The notes under the pieces were generated by a model. It was given only the letters and a program-made list of their open reading frames with translations. It was not told the DNA's origin and did not search any database. A DNA stretch of 64,000 nucleotides from contig NZ_JAWJZH010000001.1 in NCBI RefSeq assembly GCF_033063295.1, forward strand, positions 2,728,001-2,792,000, read 5' to 3'. Each line of letters begins with the position of its first letter. Within the stretch, counting starts at the first letter, position 1. Below are positions 53,054-63,177 of this stretch, one piece after another. A program made the position numbers and the translations under genes. This DNA is from Nitrosomonas sp. Is35. Lineage in GTDB: Bacteria; Pseudomonadota; Gammaproteobacteria; Burkholderiales; Nitrosomonadaceae.

Positions 53054-53722
53054 TCAGGTTGGCTCGCAGTTATTGCGGCGGTGGCGTGCGGCAAACCCCA
53101 GCAGCCCTAATCCGGCCAGTAGCATGGCATACGTTCCGGGTTCAGGGACGGCCGTCACAACGATATTATCAAAGTATACGTTGCCCGCAATTGCGTCAGA
53201 TCCGACAAAATCTTCCAGCATAAGATGCAGCGGCATACCATTCATGGGGGTGCCGCCATAAACAAATAGAGCGGTATTGGCATCGATCGTGATCGAATAA
53301 TTTGTCCATGCTCCATTGTGGGTCAACACCACGTTGAGTCCCGGATAACCGGCCTGAGTGCCCGCGATCCAAGTGTGCGATCCCGGTTTACCGTCACTGA
53401 TACCCACGAATCCACCCATATCGTTGGTGGGAGCACCGGGTGTCTCGACACTCAAATAATCGAAACTAACGGTATAAATTTGTGACGGCGCAAAGAAGGA
53501 GTTGGCGGTAAAAATATCACCGCCGGAGCCGAGTCCAGTAAATGACAGCACGTCATTGCCACTCAGCGGATTCGTTGGATCGGCAACGACAACACCGGTT
53601 CCAACGGGATTCCATTGACCCAGACCGGATTCAAAATCTTCACTAAAAAGCGCAGTGCTCGCTTGCACGGAAAAAGACGCAAACACCGCAATCAATGCAC
53701 CCAAATAATTCGAGTATTTCAT
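53054..53722 (-). CDS. PEP-CTERM sorted exoprotein
   Basis: A 222-residue exported protein with a signal peptide (MKYSNYLGALIAVFASFSVQ), a beta-rich middle (LFSEDFESGLGQWNPVGTGV, typical of CBM-like PEP-CTERM proteins) and a C-terminal sorting tail: VPEPGTYAMLLAGLGLLGFA followed by ARHRRNN. Exosortase/EpsH systems handle such tails; the exosortase itself is not in this window. Role probably at the cell surface or matrix. The ATG follows GGGAGATCATC. Confidence 0.9.
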   Translation of the reverse strand: MKYSNYLGALIAVFASFSVQASTALFSEDFESGLGQWNPVGTGVVVADPTNPLSGNDVLSFTGLGSGGDIFTANSFFAPSQIYTVSFDYLSVETPGAPTNDMGGFVGISDGKPGSHTWIAGTQAGYPGLNVVLTHNGAWTNYSITIDANTALFVYGGTPMNGMPLHLMLEDFVGSDAIAGNVYFDNIVVTAVPEPGTYAMLLAGLGLLGFAARHRRNNCEPT

Positions 53723-53917
53723 GATGATCTCCCTTGTTAAAAAATCTTGATACTAAAACCCCTCGCCGCAAACGGCAGGGCATTCAGTACACCTATCCAA
53801 TAATCACTCAAAAACATCGCAGCCGATATCAGTAGAAATACGCAGGATCGGCGCTTACACTTTATATCAGTGTTTTATGTGCCTCAACATTGAGCTCACC
53901 AAACCTGAATCAAAACC

Positions 53918-56900
53918 TCAACTAGCCGTTGCATTCCGCCGGTGCACCAATTGATACAACACCGGCACCACCAGCAATGACAGCAAAGATTGCGACAATG
54001 TGCTGCCGATCATCACGGTCGCCAGGGTGCGTTGCACTTCCGCGCCGGTGGTGGTGCTCAGCGCCATCGGCAAGAAACCTAGCGATTCGACCCAAGTGGT
54101 GATCAGGACCGGGCGCAGCCGCAATAGCGCCCCGGTCCTGATGGCTTCTTCGAGCTTTAGCCCCTGCGCACGCAAATCGCGAATGAACGACAGCAGCACC
54201 AGACCATCCAGCACCGCCACGCCGGACATGGCGATGAATCCGACCCCAGCGGAAATCGATAGCGGGATATCGCGCAACCACAGCGCAACGATGCCGCCGG
54301 TAATCGCCAATGGCACCGCGCTGAACACCAACAAGCTATCGCGCATACTGCCAAGCATGGTGTACAACAGGAAAAATACCAATCCAAGCGCCAGCGGAAT
54401 AACAATCTGCAAGCGTTCCGCCGCCATGATCAACTGCTCGAATTGTCCGCCCCACGACAACCAATAACCGGCGGGCATTTTGACTTGCTTGGCAATATGT
54501 TCTTGCGCCTCCATGACAAACGACCCGATGTCGCGGCCACGCACGTTGGCGGTGATCACCACGCGGCGCTTGCCGTTTTCCCGGCTGATTTGATTGGGGC
54601 CTTTGGCAATGTGCAGATCAGCGACCTCGCCAAGCGCCACATACACCGGCAATGGCGCGGCTGGAGCATTTTGGCCGCCGCCTGCTAACAACGGATTCAC
54701 TGCCATATTCTGCGCTCCCGGCGCGACCGGTACCGGCAGCTTGACTGGCAGGCGTTTGAGCATTTCGATATCACCGCGAATCTGTTCCGGCAGCCGCACT
54801 TGCAACTCGAAACGGCGGTCGCCTTCAAAAATCAAACCGGTCGTTCTGCCGCCGATAGCGATATTGATCGCGTCTTGCACATCGCTGCCATTAAGGCCGT
54901 AACGCGCCATTTTGGTACGATCCATCTGAATCGATAGCACTGGTAAGCCGGTAATTTGTTCTACCCGCACATCTGCCGCGCCGGGCACCGCCTTGATGAT
55001 TTTTTCAATCCGTTCGGCAAGATTGAGCATGACATCGAGATCGTCGCCGAATACTTTCACCGCGACATCCGCGCGCACGCCGGATAGCAGTTCGTTGAAG
55101 CGCATTTGTATCGGCTGCGTGAACTCGTAATTGTTACCCGGCACTTTGCGCACCGCCTCCTCCATCGCCGCGATCAATTCCTGCTTGCTGCGATACTTAC
55201 CGGACCATTCGGATTGCGGCTTGATAATGATGAAGATATCCGCAACACTCGGCGGCATCGGATCGGTCGCGATTTCCGCTGTACCGATTTTGGAAAACAC
55301 CCGGCTGACTTCGGAAAACTTCTTGATCGTTTCTTCCAGCTCATTCTGCATCTCAACGGCTGTACTGAGGCTAGTACCGGGAATACGGATGGCGTGCAGC
55401 GCAATATCCTCTTCGTCCAAGCTGGGAATAAACTCACTGCCCATGCGCGTGGTCAGCAGCAGCGACAAAATCACGATAACAGCAGCGATAGTCACCGTTA
55501 ACCCCTTGTTATCCATCGCGGCATCCAATGCAGGCGCGTAGATTTTCTTCGCCCATAGCACTGCGGCACCTTCTTTTTCCATCATTTTGCCGGAGAGAAA
55601 CATGGCCACCGCCGCCGGCACAAACGTCACCGACAGAAATACCGCGCCCAGCAATGCCAGCAATACCGTGTATGCCATCGGATGAAACATCTTGCCTTCC
55701 ACACCGGACAGCGCAAACACCGGCAGATAAACCACCATGATGATAATCTGCCCGAACAGCAGGGCTTCCCTTACTTCTTTGGAAGCATCGAAAACGATCT
55801 CGAAGCGTTCGTCAGGCGTCAATTCCCGCCCCATTCGCCCTTGTTCCAGCGAAAGACGGCGAATACAGTTCTCCACGATGATGACAGCGCCGTCGACAAT
55901 GATACCGAAATCAAGCGCACCCAGACTCAGCAGGTTGGCGCTGACATTACTGGCCACCATGCCGCTGATGGTGAACAACATCGCCAGCGGAATAATCAGC
56001 GCGGTGATCAGCGCAGCGCGCAGGTTGCCGAGCGATATGAACAAGACCACGATGACCAGCGCGGCGCCTTCCATCAAGTTGTTTGAAACCGTGCTGATGG
56101 TTTTGTCGACCAGCGTAGTACGGTTATAAACCGGTGTTGCAGTGATACCGGCAGGCAGACCGCGGTTGATTTCGGCCAGTTTTTCCGCCGCCGCCTGCGA
56201 AACGGTGCGGCTATTTTCCCCGATCAGCATAAACGCCGTGCCCAGCACCACTTCGTGGCCGTTCTGCGTCGCGGCACCAGTACGCAGCTCCTTGCCGATC
56301 AGCACATCGGCGACATTCTTGACGCGTATTGGAACACCCTGATTACTGCCCAGAATGATCTCGCCGATTTCGACCAGATCGGCCACTTGTCCCGGCACCC
56401 TGACCAGATACTGTTCGCCGCTTTTCTCGATGTAACCCGCACCGATGTTGAGATTGTTACGCTCCAGCGCCAGCACCAAGTCTTGCAGCGTCAAACCAAA
56501 CGAAATCAGTTTCTCCGGATAAGGCGTGACATGAAATTGCTTGACATAACCGCCGACCGAGTTGACCTCCGTCACCCCTTTCACCATGCGCATGCGGGGT
56601 TTGACGATCCAGTCTTGCAACTCGCGCAAATCCATCGACGTATACGGCGTGCCATCCGGTTTGCGCGCTTCGGGATCGGCATCGACAGTCCACATGAAAA
56701 TTTCACCCAGACCCGTCGAAATCGGCCCTATGGTCGGGACAATCGCGACTGGCAACCGGCTTCTGACTTCTTGAATGCGCTGACTGACCAGTTGCCGCAC
56801 CAGGTAGATATCGGTGCCATCCTTAAAAATCACCGTGACTTGCGATAAGCCGTAGCGCGACAGGGAGCGGGTATATTCCAAACCGGGCAGTCCGGCCATC

Positions 56901-57115
56901 GCCATCTCGATCGGAAAGGTAATGCGCTGTTCGGCTTCTAGGGGCGAATAACCAGGCGCCGTGGTATTGATTTGCACCTGCACATTGGTGATGTCCGGCA
57001 CCGCGTCGATCGGCAGCTTCAGGTAGTTGTACATGCCGAATGCGGCCATTGCCAGCACTGCCAACAAAACAAGCCCGCGCTGGTATATCGATATTTTCAA
57101 AATCCGTTCAAACAT
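53918..57115 (-). CDS. czcA: CzcA-family heavy-metal RND pump
   Basis: A 1,065-residue inner-membrane proton/metal antiporter of the HME-RND group. It has the early DAVPDITNVQVQINT and GYSPLEAEQRITFPIEMAM, the membrane motif LSLGALDFGIIVDGAVIIVE (charged Asp relay) and a second membrane block ending LLSLLVVPVLYQLVHR. With CzcB and CzcC it forms a tripartite pump spanning the envelope. A proline/alanine-rich insert near residue 805 (NPLLAGGGQNAPAAPLPVYV) is typical of some Czc/Cnr forms. The metal cannot be told from the sequence; Zn, Co, Cd or Ni are the family range. It is the last gene of the operon. Confidence 0.93.
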   Translation of the reverse strand: MFERILKISIYQRGLVLLAVLAMAAFGMYNYLKLPIDAVPDITNVQVQINTTAPGYSPLEAEQRITFPIEMAMAGLPGLEYTRSLSRYGLSQVTVIFKDGTDIYLVRQLVSQRIQEVRSRLPVAIVPTIGPISTGLGEIFMWTVDADPEARKPDGTPYTSMDLRELQDWIVKPRMRMVKGVTEVNSVGGYVKQFHVTPYPEKLISFGLTLQDLVLALERNNLNIGAGYIEKSGEQYLVRVPGQVADLVEIGEIILGSNQGVPIRVKNVADVLIGKELRTGAATQNGHEVVLGTAFMLIGENSRTVSQAAAEKLAEINRGLPAGITATPVYNRTTLVDKTISTVSNNLMEGAALVIVVLFISLGNLRAALITALIIPLAMLFTISGMVASNVSANLLSLGALDFGIIVDGAVIIVENCIRRLSLEQGRMGRELTPDERFEIVFDASKEVREALLFGQIIIMVVYLPVFALSGVEGKMFHPMAYTVLLALLGAVFLSVTFVPAAVAMFLSGKMMEKEGAAVLWAKKIYAPALDAAMDNKGLTVTIAAVIVILSLLLTTRMGSEFIPSLDEEDIALHAIRIPGTSLSTAVEMQNELEETIKKFSEVSRVFSKIGTAEIATDPMPPSVADIFIIIKPQSEWSGKYRSKQELIAAMEEAVRKVPGNNYEFTQPIQMRFNELLSGVRADVAVKVFGDDLDVMLNLAERIEKIIKAVPGAADVRVEQITGLPVLSIQMDRTKMARYGLNGSDVQDAINIAIGGRTTGLIFEGDRRFELQVRLPEQIRGDIEMLKRLPVKLPVPVAPGAQNMAVNPLLAGGGQNAPAAPLPVYVALGEVADLHIAKGPNQISRENGKRRVVITANVRGRDIGSFVMEAQEHIAKQVKMPAGYWLSWGGQFEQLIMAAERLQIVIPLALGLVFFLLYTMLGSMRDSLLVFSAVPLAITGGIVALWLRDIPLSISAGVGFIAMSGVAVLDGLVLLSFIRDLRAQGLKLEEAIRTGALLRLRPVLITTWVESLGFLPMALSTTTGAEVQRTLATVMIGSTLSQSLLSLLVVPVLYQLVHRRNATAS

Positions 57116-57148
57116 GATCTTTCCTTGGGTAGCTTGTTTTAGAGTTGG

Positions 57149-58651
57149 CTAATGGTCATGCGATGCACCGGCTTTATCGATATCGGCCTTGATGGCGAAG
57201 CTGTTGCCCGAAGCATACCGCTCCCCGGCAGCGAATCCTTTCAATACCTCCACCATTTTGCCGTCGCTGCGGCCCAGCTCCAGCGGACGCGCTTCGAGAT
57301 AACCGCCGTAACGGCCAAACACTACCGTCCAGTCGCGGAACGTTTGTATCGCCTGCGCCGAAACCGCAACCGGTACCTCTATTTCGTCGGATACCAGCTC
57401 GATGTTGACGAACATGCCAGGATGCCAGCGGCCGTCCTTGTTATCCAGAATGACCCGCGCAGTGGCCGTGCGCGTCTGCCCGCCGATCAACGTGGTGATA
57501 TACGTGACAGCGCCTTCGCCTTCGACGTCGAATGCAGTCGCTTTGACCAAGGCTTTCTGCCCGACTCTGACGATACTCAGATCTTTCGGGTACACCGTCA
57601 CGGCGGTCCACACCGTCGACATATCAGCCACGGTGAAAATGGTGATATCCTCTTTCAACGCCGCGCCCAGAGCCACCGTCCGGGTAATGATGAGCCCGGA
57701 AATCGGCGCGCGCACTTCGTAGCGGGTCAGTTCTTTTGCCGGCAATCCCGGCTCAGGCCGGACACCCAGCGCTTTCAGCTTTTCCGCAGCCAGATCGACC
57801 GCGATCTGGGCTTCGTTCAATACCAATTCCGCCGCCAGATAATCCTGTTTGGCCGATATTTTCTCTTCCCACAATTGCTTTTCCCGCTGATAAACGGTTC
57901 GCGCCAGCGACAGCCGTTTCTGAGCGGCCATGTACTGACTATGCAAATCCGCCAGCATTTGGCTTTCGATAACCGCCAGCACGTCGCCTTTTTTCACCAT
58001 CTGTCCCGGCTCGAAATTCACCTCCGCCACCACGCCGGGCAAACGCGGCACCACTTGCACGATCCTATCGGGATTAAACACAATTTCGCCCGGCAGCTTG
58101 AGTGTTGACTTGATCATGGCCGGACCGGCCGTTTGTATCTCGACACCCATCGTTTTGAGCATCTCATCCGTCATTTCCAAGCGCGCCTCAACTTGGCTGG
58201 AGCCCCAGCGGAATGTCTGTCCGTTGCGCTCGGCGGCAATCGCCAGATCAAATGAATGCGGTTCCTCCACCACTTGATCGCCGAGCAGATAATCGGCTTC
58301 CGGTGCAAACTTAATCAGCTGCACCGGCGCCCCAAGCCGTGTCAATGCGATAGACACCTTGGCGGCAGCCGGTGGAAGCGGCTTGCCGTTTTCGTACAGA
58401 TAAATCCGGAACTGCGGCGGCACGCCTTTTTCAAAGATCGTCAATTCCAGCCCGAAACCATTGTCAGTAAACAACTTGCCGCCTCTTGGACCGGTATCCG
58501 GCTGATTCTCACCCGCTATCCCGCTGGCATCGCCAGCCGCCGTCTCCGCTGTGTCTGCCGACGGTTTATCCAGCAACAAAATCAATCCCGCCAGTACAAC
58601 GCCTATGGCAATGACGATCAGGATTGGCATCAATCGCGTTTTATTCATCAT
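57149..58651 (-). CDS. czcB: CzcB-family periplasmic adaptor
   Basis: A 500-residue membrane-fusion protein. A membrane anchor (residues 9-27) is followed by an extra N-terminal domain common in metal pumps (GPRGGKLFTDNGFGLELTIF), the lipoyl/hairpin part (PGVVAEVNFEPGQMVKKGDV, then the helical hairpin around LHSQYMAAQKRLSLARTVYQ) and the beta-barrel (RVGQKALVKATAFDVEGEGA). The tail ASHDH is His-bearing and may touch metal. It links CzcA with CzcC. It lies 33 bp before czcA. Confidence 0.92.
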   Translation of the reverse strand: MMNKTRLMPILIVIAIGVVLAGLILLLDKPSADTAETAAGDASGIAGENQPDTGPRGGKLFTDNGFGLELTIFEKGVPPQFRIYLYENGKPLPPAAAKVSIALTRLGAPVQLIKFAPEADYLLGDQVVEEPHSFDLAIAAERNGQTFRWGSSQVEARLEMTDEMLKTMGVEIQTAGPAMIKSTLKLPGEIVFNPDRIVQVVPRLPGVVAEVNFEPGQMVKKGDVLAVIESQMLADLHSQYMAAQKRLSLARTVYQREKQLWEEKISAKQDYLAAELVLNEAQIAVDLAAEKLKALGVRPEPGLPAKELTRYEVRAPISGLIITRTVALGAALKEDITIFTVADMSTVWTAVTVYPKDLSIVRVGQKALVKATAFDVEGEGAVTYITTLIGGQTRTATARVILDNKDGRWHPGMFVNIELVSDEIEVPVAVSAQAIQTFRDWTVVFGRYGGYLEARPLELGRSDGKMVEVLKGFAAGERYASGNSFAIKADIDKAGASHDH

Positions 58652-58675
58652 GTATCCTTTTTACTTTTTCCGCTG

Positions 58676-60100
58676 TTAAGGCAAACGTCCGTTGATTTCA
58701 TGCTTGGGTTTGATGCTATCGATAGGCGCTGCGATCAGGCGTTCTATGTCGTTCATCAGACGTTGATAGTTTGCCAACGCACGCACATAGAGCAGTTGAT
58801 TCTGAAACAGCACGCGCTGCGCATCGAGCAGCTCCAGCAAACCGAATTTTCCCAGCTCATAACCTCTACGCATCACATTGAAGGCGCTCCGGGCGCCGGG
58901 CAAGATTTCATCGCGCAGAATATTGATTTCATTCCACACCGCCGACATCGTTTCATACGATTGCGCCAGCTCGGTTCTAAGCCGTATGTCGGTCGCCACT
59001 TGTTCATCGACGGCTTTATCCACGCGCTGATAAGCCTCCTTGAGATTGCCTTGATTGCGATCGAAGAGCGGCAATGGAATCATCACGCCCGCGACCGCCG
59101 TGGTGCCGCCCAATTGCGCATGATGCACAGCACCGGCACTCAGGGTCAGATTGGGGATGCGGCGGGTTTGCTCGACTTCGACCAGCGCTTTGCGATGTTC
59201 AATGTTTTTCATGGCACGCAGCGCCATCGGATTTTCTAGCACACGGTCTTGCAGCGTTTGAAAATCGGGCGGTGCAATCGATGTTTCCAGAGTCCCCAAG
59301 GCTTTAGCAAACTGCGGCACGGCGCTATCCCATAGCAAGGCAAGCCGTTTCCGGGCGGAAATCAGATCCCGTTGCGCCTGCTCGAATTCGATGCGCGCCG
59401 TAGACAGTCCGACTTTGGCTCTGGTTTCTTCAATAGGAGGCACCTTGCCTGCCTGCACCCGCAAAACCACGGTATCCACCACATTTTGCGCCAGCTGCCT
59501 GGTTTCCTCCGCGAGCTTGAGCCGTTCCTGGCCGGCCAGCACTTCGGTAAACACATTAGCCACCCGGGCTATGATTTCCACGCGCCTGGACTCATAGTCC
59601 CGCGCAGCCAGTTCCTCATTCAACCGGGCGGCGCCAACCCGGGCGGCGCGTTTGCCGCCCAGTTCGATCAATTGCCCGATACGGATGGTGGTCAACTGCT
59701 GCACCACCTCCTGCGATACCGAATCCTGCGAATTGATGTCGCCGCTCAGCTTTTGTATATTCCCGGGATTCTCAACATTCACCGACAATTCCGGGTTTCT
59801 CAGTAACCCCGCTTGCAGGGTAGCCCCTTCCAGCGCGCGCATTTCCTTGGTAAACGACGCCAATTCGGGATTACGAAGCAAAGCCAGATTGACGGCGTCA
59901 CGCAACGTGAGATCACCCGTCTCATGCGCGGACGAGTCTGCTGTTTGACTTTTGATACCGTCAGGCGCAACGCCGAAAGCATCGGCGCTGACATCGACCT
60001 GGAACGAAAAACCCAGTAAAAAAAAGAACCCCGGCAAGATACGCCGCAATCCGGATACCGCCCAATAGCACGGCGCGATCGATAAGCCGCTCAATGTCAT
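58676..60100 (-). CDS. czcC: CzcC-family outer-membrane channel
   Basis: A 474-residue TolC-type protein with two helical repeats: DAVNLALLRNPELASFTKEM and LRNPELSVNVENPGNI early, PMALRAMKNIEHRKALVEVE and GLLELLDAQRVLFQNQLLYV later. ATG at 60100 (MTLSGLS) is chosen for GGAGG five nt before it; the frame is open from 60130. A signal peptide (about residues 18-40 of this start) is present. It opens the czcCBA operon, 24 bp before czcB. Confidence 0.92.
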   Translation of the reverse strand: MTLSGLSIAPCYWAVSGLRRILPGFFFLLGFSFQVDVSADAFGVAPDGIKSQTADSSAHETGDLTLRDAVNLALLRNPELASFTKEMRALEGATLQAGLLRNPELSVNVENPGNIQKLSGDINSQDSVSQEVVQQLTTIRIGQLIELGGKRAARVGAARLNEELAARDYESRRVEIIARVANVFTEVLAGQERLKLAEETRQLAQNVVDTVVLRVQAGKVPPIEETRAKVGLSTARIEFEQAQRDLISARKRLALLWDSAVPQFAKALGTLETSIAPPDFQTLQDRVLENPMALRAMKNIEHRKALVEVEQTRRIPNLTLSAGAVHHAQLGGTTAVAGVMIPLPLFDRNQGNLKEAYQRVDKAVDEQVATDIRLRTELAQSYETMSAVWNEINILRDEILPGARSAFNVMRRGYELGKFGLLELLDAQRVLFQNQLLYVRALANYQRLMNDIERLIAAPIDSIKPKHEINGRLP

Positions 60101-60228
60101 AAATCCTCCGCATAAACCTATGCTATGCAAATGTGAAACGGATCATCGAAAAATCAGAACTGATCTGTTTTTTGCATAACTATGGATTATTACCATCCAT
60201 CCACAAAAAATACTTTTTAAAATCTGGT

Positions 60229-60603
60229 TTATAGCAAACGAAGGGCGCGCGGAGGACGCAGGGGCAAATCCGGGATTGTCTCGGGAATCAAGGAAGAAAT
60301 GAACACCGCCATGACTTCCGTCACAACTACATCGGGAATCAAGGGGAAAGAATGAAAGAAAAACGGCTGGTATTGTCCTGCCGAATGCAGGCACAAGTGC
60401 GTTGTCGCGTCGAGATCGACACCTTCCCACGACACATTATTGCGATGCAATTCCAAATGAGTCGCAGGATCGGCGGACAAGGATTGACGGACATGATCCA
60501 GTTCATGGGCAAATACTTCACCTCTGAACGATAAGCTCAATCCATTCGTCAATATGCTGACAATAAGCATAAAGATGATTGGATAAGCCGAATATTTCCG
60601 CAT
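60229..60603 (-). CDS. Small exported His-bearing protein in the CzcI position
   Basis: A 124-residue protein with a signal peptide (YSAYPIIFMLIVSILTNGLS) and scattered histidines in the mature part (AHELDH, HLELHR, THLCLH) that could bind metal. It lies directly before czcC on the same strand, the place of the small regulator CzcI in other czc loci. Sequence likeness to CzcI is not strong, so the call rests on position and the metal-type residues. The 98-bp gap to czcC may carry a second promoter. Confidence 0.55.
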   Translation of the reverse strand: MRKYSAYPIIFMLIVSILTNGLSLSFRGEVFAHELDHVRQSLSADPATHLELHRNNVSWEGVDLDATTHLCLHSAGQYQPFFFHSFPLIPDVVVTEVMAVFISSLIPETIPDLPLRPPRALRLL

Positions 60604-60703
60604 AAAGTATTTAATCTATAAAAAATGAAAATTTCATTTAAGCGCAATCATTCCACAGAATGATGCTATTTGCAATTTAGAAGTTTATGAAAAAAATCAA
60701 ACT

Positions 60704-61300
60704 TTATAAAATTCCAACGTCCTCAGCCATCAGCATATCCACCAGCGCAATGAGCGGCAATCCGATCAGGCCATTCGGATCATCCCCGGTCATGCGTTCA
60801 ATGAGCGCAATCCCCAGTCCCTCCGATTTTGCACTACCGGCGCAGTGATACGGCTGCTCCTTGCATAAATAATTTTCAATTTGCCGGTCGCTCAGCGGCC
60901 GGAATTTCACGTGATAGGGAATGACACGCGACTGCAAGCGATCCGCTGCGCTATTCAGCAGGCATAAAGCGGTATAAAAAACAACTTCTTTACCTTGAAC
61001 CAATTGCAATTGTTTTATCGCATTCTGATGATTCAACGGCTTGCCGAGTGGAATATTCCCCAATGCCGCGACTTGATCGGAACCGATAATTAATGCATGC
61101 GGATAAGTCTTCGCCACGGCACGCGCTTTTGCCTCAGCCAAACGCACTGCTGTTTCTTCGGGCGATTCATTGGGCAGCGGTGTCTCATTAATATCCGGAT
61201 GTTCCGTTTCAAAGGGAAGCTGCAACCGTTGCAGTAATTCCTTACGATAAATCGAACTGGATCCCAGTATAATTTGCGGGGTAATGTTTTGTGTTTTCAA
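60704..61300 (-). CDS. maf: Maf-family nucleotide pyrophosphatase (YceF-like)
   Basis: A 198-residue Maf protein, a house-cleaning enzyme that cuts non-canonical nucleotides such as m7GTP. The N-terminal [20 protein letters not shown] and [20 protein letters not shown] carry the substrate loop, and [20 protein letters not shown] carries the conserved Asp. The YceF subgroup is chosen from these residues and from the neighbouring yceD. It is divergent from yceD with a 56-bp gap holding both promoters. Confidence 0.92.
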   Translation of the reverse strand: MKTQNITPQIILGSSSIYRKELLQRLQLPFETEHPDINETPLPNESPEETAVRLAEAKARAVAKTYPHALIIGSDQVAALGNIPLGKPLNHQNAIKQLQLVQGKEVVFYTALCLLNSAADRLQSRVIPYHVKFRPLSDRQIENYLCKEQPYHCAGSAKSEGLGIALIERMTGDDPNGLIGLPLIALVDMLMAEDVGIL

Positions 61301-61356
61301 AATTTCCTTCTGTAATTTTTGACACTTAGGTTTAAAAAATATAACATGCGCGCCTT

Positions 61357-61872
61357 ATGTCTGATAGGTTAGTCATAGACTCTCTGGATTTTGTGCGTAA
61401 TGCGGGCAGTCGTCATGGTAAAATCCCGTTGGTTGAGCTTGTGCGCTTACATGATCTGTTATTTGATCAGGAAGGGGAGCTAATCTATCAAATCAGCGGC
61501 CAATTCGACAAGAATGAAAGGCCGGGGATATACGTTGAAATAACTGGAAAAATCCATCTTCATTGTCAACGCTGTCTTGGTAAACTAGTGCATCATATTG
61601 ATTTGAAGACGTTTCTGATACTGGCTAAAAACGAAACAGAGCTGGAACTGGCCGATGATGACGATACGATTGATGCGATTATAGCAGCCCCTGATCTGGA
61701 TGTTTTTAATTTAATTGAAGATGAAGTGATTCTCAGCTTATCGATCGCATTGCGTCACGCGGATAACGAATGCAGCATGTTTAAACTGAAATCAAACGGT
61801 AACGGCTTAGCTGATAAAACACAACCGGCACACCCTTTTGCAGCATTGGCAGCATTAAAAAAGACAAATTGA
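61357..61872 (+). CDS. yceD: YceD (DUF177) protein
   Basis: A 171-residue YceD, present in most bacteria next to rpmF and linked to 23S rRNA or ribosome assembly. It has the metal-type LHCQRCLGKLVHHIDLKTFL (CxxC, about residues 69-88) and the acidic DLDVFNLIEDEVILSLSIAL. The C-terminal NPFA-type motif reads HPFAALAALKK. It is the first gene of the yceD-rpmF-plsX-fabH operon. Confidence 0.93.
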   Translation: MSDRLVIDSLDFVRNAGSRHGKIPLVELVRLHDLLFDQEGELIYQISGQFDKNERPGIYVEITGKIHLHCQRCLGKLVHHIDLKTFLILAKNETELELADDDDTIDAIIAAPDLDVFNLIEDEVILSLSIALRHADNECSMFKLKSNGNGLADKTQPAHPFAALAALKKTN

Positions 61873-61890
61873 GTTCAAGGAGTTATTCAC

Positions 61891-62070
61891 ATGGCAGTCC
61901 AGCAAAATAAAAAATCCCCATCAAAACGCGGCATGCACCGTTCACATGATTTTTTGACCAATCCGCCATTAGCGGTAGAGTCAAGCACGGGAGAAATGCA
62001 TTTACGCCATCATATCAGCCCTAACGGCTATTATCGCGGCAAAAAAGTGGTTAAAACCAAAAACGATTAA
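61891..62070 (+). CDS. rpmF: 50S ribosomal protein L32
   Basis: A 59-residue bL32. The sequence starts [20 protein letters not shown] and has [18 protein letters not shown] at the end, the family pattern. The Cys zinc residues of some L32 forms are absent (C-minus form). The ATG at 61891 follows AAGGAG. It lies 18 bp after yceD and before plsX. Confidence 0.97.
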   Translation: MAVQQNKKSPSKRGMHRSHDFLTNPPLAVESSTGEMHLRHHISPNGYYRGKKVVKTKND

Positions 62071-62136
62071 AAACACAATTCTTATTGCTACAGATCGCAT
62101 CAACTATAGCTTCTTCCAGCCGCAAGAGCACCGAAA

Positions 62137-63177
62137 TTGGATATCACTGTAGCAATAGACTGTATGGGGGGCGATCATGGCCCCCACGTGACCGTTCCAT
62201 CCGCGCTCGAATATTTGCGCCAGGACCCTGAAGCCAATATTATTTTAGTCGGCATTCCCGATGCCATCGAGGCAGAACTGCGCGCCGCTAAATCCGATTT
62301 TGGCCCAAGAATCCGCTTACATCCGGCAAGTGAAGTTGTCGGCATGGATGAATCACCGGCCACAGCCTTGCGCGGCAAAAAAGACTCCTCCATGCGTGTC
62401 GCCATAAATCTCGTCAAAACCGGTGAAGCGCAGGCTTGTATCAGCGCTGGCAACACTGGTGCGTTGCTGGCTACTTCCCGCTTTGTCTTAAAAACGATCC
62501 CAGGCGTTGACCGCCCGGCGCTGGCGGTAATATTGCCGACCAGTACCGGCCACACTTACGTGCTGGACTTGGGCGCTAACGTCGATTGCACGGCGGAACA
62601 CTTGTTCCAATTTGGCATCATGGGCGCATCCCTGGTATCCTCGGTAGAAAATAAAGCCTTCCCAAGCGTCGGATTGCTCAACATCGGCGAGGAAGAAATC
62701 AAAGGCAATGAAATAGTCAAGCAGGCGGCTGAATTACTGCGCAATAGCGGTCTCAATTTTTATGGCAACGTGGAAGGCAACGATATTTACAAAGGAACCA
62801 CGGATGTCGTGGTATGCGATGGCTTTGTCGGCAACATCACGCTAAAAACTTCCGAAGGCTTAGCACAAATGCTGGCAGCCTATCTGCGTGAGGAATTCAA
62901 ACGCAATCTGCTGACAAAACTCGCCGGTGTCATTGCGATGCCGGTCATCAACTCCTTTAAGCGCCGCGTTGATCACCGGCGTTATAACGGTGCCAGTTTC
63001 CTGGGTTTACGCGGCATCGTGATTAAAAGCCATGGCTCGGCGGACAAATATGCTTTTGGTTTTGCCATCAAGCGCGCCGCCGACGAGGTGCGCGGCGGCA
63101 TGCTGCGGCGCATTAGTGAACGGGTAGCCGAGTTCTCCCGTCATTCTCAAACTTCCTCTAAAGAAATAATACGATAA
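62137..63177 (+). CDS. plsX: Phosphate acyltransferase PlsX
   Basis: A 346-residue PlsX, which makes acyl-phosphate from acyl-ACP for the first step of phospholipid synthesis. [20 protein letters not shown] at the N-terminus, [20 protein letters not shown], and [20 protein letters not shown] are all conserved. The TTG start at 62137 fits the usual N-terminus; no in-frame ATG exists nearby. The stop overlaps the fabH start by one base (TAATG). Confidence 0.96.
   Translation: MDITVAIDCMGGDHGPHVTVPSALEYLRQDPEANIILVGIPDAIEAELRAAKSDFGPRIRLHPASEVVGMDESPATALRGKKDSSMRVAINLVKTGEAQACISAGNTGALLATSRFVLKTIPGVDRPALAVILPTSTGHTYVLDLGANVDCTAEHLFQFGIMGASLVSSVENKAFPSVGLLNIGEEEIKGNEIVKQAAELLRNSGLNFYGNVEGNDIYKGTTDVVVCDGFVGNITLKTSEGLAQMLAAYLREEFKRNLLTKLAGVIAMPVINSFKRRVDHRRYNGASFLGLRGIVIKSHGSADKYAFGFAIKRAADEVRGGMLRRISERVAEFSRHSQTSSKEIIR

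Noticed and set aside
57152..58108. 318-codon plus-strand frame opposite czcB
   Set aside because: Shadow frame; residues are Arg/His-rich and match no family, while czcB is intact.
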